This document shows positions 5,639 to 8,364 of a DNA stretch of 8,364 nucleotides, in pieces. Below the pieces are notes generated by a model. The model saw nothing but the letters and a program-made list of their open reading frames with translations, searched no databases and was not told the DNA's origin. Origin of the DNA: Gammaproteobacteria bacterium (GTDB taxonomy: Bacteria; Pseudomonadota; Gammaproteobacteria; SG8-11). A program made the translations under genes and the position numbers. The stretch's first letter is position 1. Each line of letters begins with the position of its first letter. The DNA is taken from assembly GCA_016200445.1 (NCBI GenBank), contig JACQEQ010000382.1, positions 1 to 8,364 of the forward strand. Direction: 5' to 3'.

Positions 5639-6025
5639 TCACTGTCCCGGCAGGGGCTGCCAAAGTTCGACCTTGTTGCCCTCTGGGTCCATGATCCAAC
5701 CGAACTTCCCGTACTCGGAATCGTCGGTCTTCTCCAGAACGTTACATCCTTCGTCCCGTAGTGCCTGAAGTACAGCGGCCAAGTCTTCGACGCGATAGTT
5801 GATCATGAAGGTCGACTTGCTTGGTGCGAAGTGCTCACCATCGGCGGCGGCGATGGACCACACTGTCATTCCTTTTGTCGGATTGCCCGCTGCATCGGTC
5901 CAGGTGAACGCAGTGCCTCCCCATGTCTGGACATCGATTCCCAGGTGCTGCTTGTACCAAGCTCGCAGTGCGGCAGGTTCGTTCGCGCTGAAGAAGATTC
6001 CGCCGATACCTGTGACTCTCGTCAT
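5639..6025 (-). CDS. VOC-superfamily (glyoxalase/bleomycin-resistance fold) protein
   Basis: The 128-residue protein comprises two beta-alpha-beta-beta-beta modules of the vicinal-oxygen-chelate fold. The first is VTGIGGIFFSANEPAALRAW leading to YKQHLGI; the second ends in EYGKFGWIMDPEGNKVELWQ (D113-P114-E115-G116-N117 turn, E120 the usual metal-ligand position). VOC proteins include glyoxalases, fosfomycin- and bleomycin-type resistance proteins and many unassigned ones; nothing here singles out a substrate, and the DPEGNKVELWQP ending is common in small uncharacterised members. GGAGG lies about 7 bases before ATG 6025. It is a single-gene cassette, bounded by attC 5519-5610 downstream and the short attC-like site 6073-6102 upstream. 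Confidence 0.88.
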   Translation of the reverse strand: MTRVTGIGGIFFSANEPAALRAWYKQHLGIDVQTWGGTAFTWTDAAGNPTKGMTVWSIAAADGEHFAPSKSTFMINYRVEDLAAVLQALRDEGCNVLEKTDDSEYGKFGWIMDPEGNKVELWQPLPGQ

Positions 6026-6072
6026 TTGGGCCTCCGAAGTGTGACCAAGGTGTAGCGTAATGCGTTTGCGAT

Positions 6073-6102
6073 ACCTAACGAGGGTTGAGCGGGTTGTTAG
6101 GA
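6073..6102 (-). other. 30-bp miniature or deleted attC site
   Basis: On the minus strand R'' TCCTAAC (6096-6102) and R' GTTAGGT (6073-6079) are separated by only 16 bases (AACCCGCTCAACCCTC). The TAA of R'' is the stop of the membrane-protein gene. Its right part CTCAACCCTCGTTAGG resembles the L'-R' side of full sites. Known attC sites are generally at least about 57 bases, so this looks like a site that lost its loop and one arm. Confidence 0.6.
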
Positions 6103-6399
6103 TTCATTGGTGTCAGACAGAGTGAACTCTATACCACCAAACCGTTTTGCGATTACGTTGTACGTAAAGCATGCAAGTCGCGTAAAGAGATACCCAAAGA
6201 ACCCGTACAAAAGAGGCGCAAACAAAAAGAACAGTGCGGGAAACTTAGGGCCTACGTGGCCTTCTGGGCCAGGACCTGTGCCTCCAACAAAAAGCATGAT
6301 AATGCCAATGATAAGTAAGGGGATGGTTAACACCATATAAGAGATCGCGAATACTTTGCTCGTTTGATGGCCTGACACATTTGAAATTTGTTTCTTCAT
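6097..6399 (-). CDS. Small two-helix inner-membrane protein of unknown function
   Basis: The 100-residue protein has a short polar N-terminus (MKKQISNVSGHQTSK), a first membrane helix at about 16-39 (ending IIGIIMLFVGG), a Gly/Pro-rich loop (GTGPGPEGHVGP), a second helix at about 53-75, and a cytoplasmic tail with the YNVIAKRFGGIEFTL motif. Short proteins with this YNxxAKxxGGIEF tail are familiar as unnamed hypothetical membrane proteins; no function is known to me. ATG 6399 is chosen because AAGGGGG stands 4 bases upstream; the frame extends to 6435 through the attC without a ribosome site. The stop codon sits in the attC R'' box. Its cassette lies between attC 6417-6485 and 6073-6102. Confidence 0.8.
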   Translation of the reverse strand: MKKQISNVSGHQTSKVFAISYMVLTIPLLIIGIIMLFVGGTGPGPEGHVGPKFPALFFLFAPLLYGFFGYLFTRLACFTYNVIAKRFGGIEFTLSDTNES

Positions 6400-6416
6400 G
6401 GAGCCCCCTTTTAGAA

Positions 6417-6485
6417 TCCTAATGTTTGTATTCACCGGCGGCCTGCGCTTTTTTGCTCAGGTCCGGTGGAATGATGGGTTATGCT
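6417..6485 (-). other. attC recombination site (follows the lipoprotein gene)
   Basis: On the minus strand it runs from R'' GCATAAC (6479-6485), 3 bases past the lipoprotein stop, to R' ATTAGGA (6417-6423), where the first base departs from the G of the core. The arms TTCCACCGGACCTG and CAGGCCGCCGGTGAA pair with single unpaired bases around AGCAAAAAAGCG, matching attC architecture. Confidence 0.72.
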
Positions 6486-6488
6486 TGC

Positions 6489-6818
6489 CTATAGCTTGCA
6501 TCGGTTTTCTAGGCATCGTCCAGTTTCTGGACATGGAGACTGAACAAATGCCGGGCACACACGTTCTACGCAGCGAGAGGTTGTTTCACTTTCCCATTGT
6601 GATATGTATTTTCGATTGATTGAAGTATTACTGCCACCCATGCGACAACCACAACACCCGGCTCGAACTGAAGCACAATCGGAATCAGTTTCGCAAGAAT
6701 ATAGGTCATTTCGACCTGATATTAGGCTAGTACTTTTGCTCGTGTCGGAGTTGACGCTTATGTAGGCACATCCGCTGACTATAAATGCAGCGAAGAAAAG
6801 GCCAATAACAGGCCGCAT
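6489..6818 (-). CDS. Cysteine-rich lipoprotein (cassette-borne, function unknown)
   Basis: ATG 6818 follows AAAGGAGAG at ideal spacing and gives 109 residues; the longer frame from a TTG at 6836 is rejected. Residues 2-17 are a lipoprotein signal with lipobox V14-S15-G16-C17, so the mature protein should be membrane-anchored; Ala18 after the Cys suggests outer-membrane sorting. The mature part holds ten more Cys (42, 48, 55, 56, 58, 83, 88, 96, 102, 107) in the pattern C-x5-C-x6-CC-x-C...C-x4-C-x7-C-x5-C-x4-C, suggesting five disulfides in the periplasm. Similar DSDCxxxxxGCCGC proteins are known as unnamed bacterial families. The attC R' lies just upstream (6837-6843). Confidence 0.85.
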   Translation of the reverse strand: MRPVIGLFFAAFIVSGCAYISVNSDTSKSTSLISGRNDLYSCETDSDCASVRAGCCGCRMGGSNTSINRKYISQWESETTSRCVERVCPAFVQSPCPETGRCLENRCKL

Positions 6819-6836
6819 GTTCACTCTCCTTTGCAA

Positions 6837-6908
6837 ACATAACGTTCCAGTTGAACCGCCGAAGGGGCGCGCAGCGAACCGAAGGTCGACTCGAACCGGG
6901 AGTTAAGC
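6837..6908 (-). other. attC recombination site (follows the 174-aa hypothetical gene)
   Basis: On the minus strand R'' GCTTAAC (6902-6908) contains the TAA stop of the preceding gene, and R' GTTATGT is at 6837-6843. The arms TCCCGGTTCGA and GTTCAACTGGAAC pair imperfectly. The site has the same length (72 bases) and much the same sequence as the site at 4131-4202. Confidence 0.85.
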
Positions 6909-7427
6909 CTTGAGCTCGGAAATGACACGCTCCAAAAAGGAGAGATGTTGTTCATAAAGGGTTCGAGCTGTTGTGCCTTCACGGTGCCCCGGCATTTTTG
7001 CGTGGACCCGCTGTGCTTGATTGTAAACAAGCCTCTCAACTTCAGATATTTTTGCAAGAGACTTCCTCAGTGATTTGTATTGTGATTGGCCCCACTCATG
7101 ATTAATGCGCGCCAAGCGCTGAAAATCTTTAGGTCCATATTGTTCTTTCCGAAGAGATACAGACTCTCCACGAACATCAAGAGGCGCTTCGTGGTCACCG
7201 CTGATTCGGACCCGCGTTGGTGAAATAGCTTCAACGTACGAATAATCGTCAAGCGCTCGAACACTTTCGAGTGTTTTCATAAGCCCAACAATATTCTCGG
7301 CATTGTGCACAGATACGAACAGTATTGGTTCTTCTGAGGGGAATGGATCGAAACCACCCACTGCAAAACGAAGCTCAATATCCTGACCGTGCGTATCATA
7401 TGATTCGAGAAATCCTTCGAATGACAT
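6903..7427 (-). CDS. Cassette-borne hypothetical protein, unrecognised family
   Basis: The protein is 174 residues from ATG 7427; a TTG two codons earlier (7433) is possible. No Shine-Dalgarno is visible, and the attC R' stub (7443-7449) lies only 15 bases upstream. The N-terminal half looks like a beta-rich domain (GQDIELRFAVGGFDPFPSEE, then ILFVSVHNAENIVGLMKTLE), with further strands through RVRISGDHEAPLDVRGESVS. The C-terminal half is helical and charged (SQYKSLRKSLAKISEVERLV ... HLSFLERVISELKA), possibly a coiled coil. There is no signal peptide or membrane segment. I do not recognise the family and no catalytic motif stands out. A single-gene cassette. Confidence 0.75.
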   Translation of the reverse strand: MSFEGFLESYDTHGQDIELRFAVGGFDPFPSEEPILFVSVHNAENIVGLMKTLESVRALDDYSYVEAISPTRVRISGDHEAPLDVRGESVSLRKEQYGPKDFQRLARINHEWGQSQYKSLRKSLAKISEVERLVYNQAQRVHAKMPGHREGTTARTLYEQHLSFLERVISELKA

Positions 7428-7442
7428 ATTCAAGGGATCAAG

Positions 7443-7449
7443 GCCTAAC
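7443..7449 (-). other. attC R' half-site stub
   Basis: GTTAGGC on the minus strand is a perfect attC R' core, preceded by ACCCTC as in the miniature site at 6073-6102. No R'' or left arm is found upstream; instead TTCTACA, the end of the 150-bp segment, abuts it. I take it as the remaining half of an attC. Confidence 0.5.
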
Positions 7450-7570
7450 GAGGGTGTAGAAAAACTACTGGGAATTGGTTGAGGGGTAAAAATAACAGTG
7501 TCACAAACCCCCTCCCAATATTGAGATCATCGATCCAAAGCGAAACTAGGAAGTAGATTTTCTTCAGCAT
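7445..7570 (-). CDS. Possible 41-aa hydrophobic peptide ORF
   Basis: ATG 7570 opens a 41-residue frame (MLKKIYFLVSLWIDDLN ... FVTLLFLPLNQFPVVFLHPR) ending at a TAG inside the attC R' stub. It has a basic start and hydrophobic stretches, like a small membrane peptide, but only a weak GGAAA upstream. It lies wholly within the short IS-like segment, so it may be a chance frame. Confidence 0.2.
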   Translation of the reverse strand: MLKKIYFLVSLWIDDLNIGRGFVTLLFLPLNQFPVVFLHPR

Positions 7571-7604
7571 TGATGTGTGAATTTCCAAATTGATTAATTC
7601 TACA
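7455..7604 (-). mobile_element. 150-bp non-autonomous element (MITE-like) at a cassette boundary
   Basis: On the minus strand it begins TGTAGAATTAATC (7604) and ends GTTTTTCTACA (7455). These ends are inverted repeats that match the two ends of the 564-4129 segment (TGTAGAATTAAT... and ...TTTTCTACA). It holds no transposase. It sits between a complete attC (7606-7674) and an R' stub (7443-7449), the same setting as the large segment. It is inferred to be an internally deleted relative of the same IS; no target duplication is seen. Confidence 0.45.
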
Positions 7605-7605
7605 G

Positions 7606-7674
7606 CGTCAACGTTCGCGTTGAGGCGCGTGTGTTGCGAAGCAGCACGCGTTGCTCTCGAATGCGTTGTTCGGC
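7606..7674 (-). other. attC recombination site (follows the brnA-like gene)
   Basis: The 69-base site on the minus strand runs from R'' GCCGAAC (7668-7674), a few bases past the antitoxin stop, to R'-like GTTGACG (7606-7612). The central stem CGTGCTGC/GCAACACACG around a TTCG loop and the CCTCAACGCGAAC arm are shared almost base for base with the site at 4796-4864. Confidence 0.82.
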
Positions 7675-7681
7675 CCCATAG

Positions 7682-7981
7682 CTACTTGTTGCGTGAATGA
7701 CGTGCCACGTACCTGCGAAGCACACTATCCATTAATGACTGCCAGCCCTTGCCCATAGACTTGAAGTAAGCAACGACCTCTGGGCTATAGCGAATTGAAA
7801 CGAGCGCTTTCTTTTTTTCCGATTTTGGCCGTCCGCGTATTGCACGTAGCGGAACCATGGATTTAAGCTGCTTTGGCGTGAGCGGTGGCGCATCGGGGTC
7901 ACGTCGCGCTGCCGCTGTAATGGCTTTATCCTCTGCGGCTGTGGGCATAAGAATTGTAGGACGCTTAGCAGTTTTCGACAT
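7682..7981 (-). CDS. brnA: BrnA-like antitoxin
   Basis: The 99-residue protein has a disordered, basic N-terminal half (RPTILMPTAAEDKAITAAAR, then the linker PPLTPKQLKSMVPLRAIRGR) and a C-terminal DNA-binding domain with ALVSIRYSPEVVAYFKSMGK, then GWQSLMDSVLRRYV, the hallmark of BrnA antitoxins (RP-T-x-x-VSIRxSPEVxxxFKxxGxGWQ). BrnA binds BrnT toxin and represses the operon. The start ATG 7981 overlaps the 3' end of a brnT remnant by 17 bases, with GAGGTG upstream, matching normal brnTA organisation. Since the toxin is truncated, it is an orphan antitoxin here; its own promoter is not evident. Confidence 0.85.
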   Translation of the reverse strand: MSKTAKRPTILMPTAAEDKAITAAARRDPDAPPLTPKQLKSMVPLRAIRGRPKSEKKKALVSIRYSPEVVAYFKSMGKGWQSLMDSVLRRYVARHSRNK

Positions 7982-8081
7982 AGTGTTTCACCTCGCGACG
8001 ATTGGCGCGGCGCACGCTTATAACTCTTGCGGAATCTGCATTTTTAAATTGTAAAGACAGTACGTCTATGACTCGGATGAG
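7965..8081 (-). pseudogene. brnT: BrnT toxin, C-terminal remnant
   Basis: The frame ending at TAA 7965-7967 reads ...NADSARVISVRRANRREV, then KHYVENC, which fits the BrnT C-terminus (pattern RVISARRAxRREREYYE). Only about 38 codons remain open; upstream the frame meets a stop at 8082-8084, and the N-terminal part (usual WDPxKAxxNxxKHGVxF) is missing. The overlap with the brnA-like gene is intact, so a full brnTA operon existed before truncation. BrnT is a RelE-like RNase; this remnant lacks the catalytic core. Confidence 0.65.
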
Positions 8082-8091
8082 TTAACGTTAC

Positions 8092-8139
8092 TCAACGTTT
8101 ATTGTCTTGTACTTTCTCAATAACGATGGCGTATCGCAT
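8092..8139 (-). pseudogene. hicB: HicB antitoxin, N-terminal stub
   Basis: Fifteen codons, MRYAIVIEKVQDNKR then TGA, reproduce the conserved HicB start (MRYAIVIEKxxxNYSAYVPDLPGC). It follows the hicA remnant with a GAGG ribosome site 5 bases before ATG, as in a hicAB operon. After VQDN the sequence changes to AAACGTTGAGTAACGTT, where GTTGAGT fits an attC R' core, then to the brnT remnant. Confidence 0.65.
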
Positions 8140-8146
8140 AGGAACC

Positions 8147-8364
8147 TCATTTCTTCAGATCAGATTGTTTGAGAATGCTACTTAACGTTTCCGGCGCAAG
8201 CTCATCGCTGGATTTCCCCGCAACTGTTACGCGGCCGGGTTGTTGGATTGCTTCAATAGCCTATGGATGCCACGCATGGCGATAAGCAAAACCAACCGTC
8301 ATCTTTAAGCATTCGCAGCACTCCACTAACTTTAGATACCAGTTCGCTATTCCGTGGACAAGAA
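8147..8364 (-). pseudogene. hicA: HicA toxin gene, frameshifted and running off the right edge
   Basis: The frame ending at TGA 8147-8149 encodes IQQPGRVTVAGKSSDELAPE then TLSSILKQSDLKK, the HicA C-terminus (KPGRVTVxGKxSxELxPGTLxSILKQAGL). A different frame further upstream encodes GVLRMLKDDGWF, matching the HicA N-terminal (V-I-K-x-L-K-x-D-GW) block. Between them are stop codons (for instance TAG at 8261-8263), and the region of the catalytic His (GSHHQ) is not preserved. HicA is a dsRBD-like mRNA interferase; this copy is dead. The N-terminal end may extend past the window. Confidence 0.65.

Noticed and set aside
1..8364. CRISPR array, tRNA, rRNA or an integron integrase
   Set aside because: No regularly spaced identical repeats, no cloverleaf or rRNA blocks, and no tyrosine-recombinase motifs were seen on either strand; the repeated units are attC sites of variable sequence and spacing.

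Overview
The window looks like a stretch of a gammaproteobacterial or betaproteobacterial chromosomal (sedentary) integron cassette array that has been invaded by insertion-sequence material. The taxon cannot be fixed from the sequence. The main evidence is a set of attC-type recombination sites, each about 70-90 bp with R''/R' boxes of the RYYYAAC...GTTRRRY type and internal inverted repeats. They alternate with single genes or toxin-antitoxin pairs, all on the minus strand. The clear sites lie at 4131-4202, 4796-4864, 5519-5610, 6417-6485, 6837-6908 and 7606-7674; degenerate or partial ones lie at 1-47, 552-558, 6073-6102 and 7443-7449. Cassette genes normally read away from the integrase, so intI would be expected beyond the right edge. 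No integrase is seen in the window.

Reading right to left (gene direction), the array holds: a decayed hicA plus a 15-codon hicB stub; a brnT 3' fragment overlapping an intact brnA-like antitoxin gene; a 150-bp segment with ends like those of an IS; an unrecognised 174-aa protein; a cysteine-rich lipoprotein; a small two-helix membrane protein; a VOC (glyoxalase-fold) protein; a higBA pair of the Gp49-like type; and a second relBE/higBA pair. At least four toxin-antitoxin loci, intact or broken, fall within about 4.2 kb. This fits the idea that addiction modules stabilise large cassette arrays.

From 4129 down to 564 the array is interrupted by about 3.6 kb. This segment holds an N-terminal fragment of an IS1182-family transposase (3818-4042), a decayed C-terminal part of a second DDE transposase of IS4/IS1634 type (3229-3817), a tidy chromosomal-style module (lysR-type regulator divergent from a Rossmann NADP-dependent reductase and a secreted SnoaL-like protein, 849-3125), and a C-terminal fragment of an IS1182-family transposase (703-830). 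Its outer ends (TGTAGAA...TTCTACA) match the ends of the 150-bp segment at 7455-7604, so both may be products of one IS family that inserts next to attC sites.

Beyond the interruption, on the left, the cassette pattern resumes with a gene for a 163-aa protein that carries a HEPN-like RN-x4-H motif (56-547), followed by a probable truncated attC. I see no tRNA, rRNA, CRISPR or replication origin. The best candidates for further work are the HEPN-like cassette, the unknown 174-aa cassette protein, the Cys-rich lipoprotein, and the IS-like ends found at cassette boundaries.
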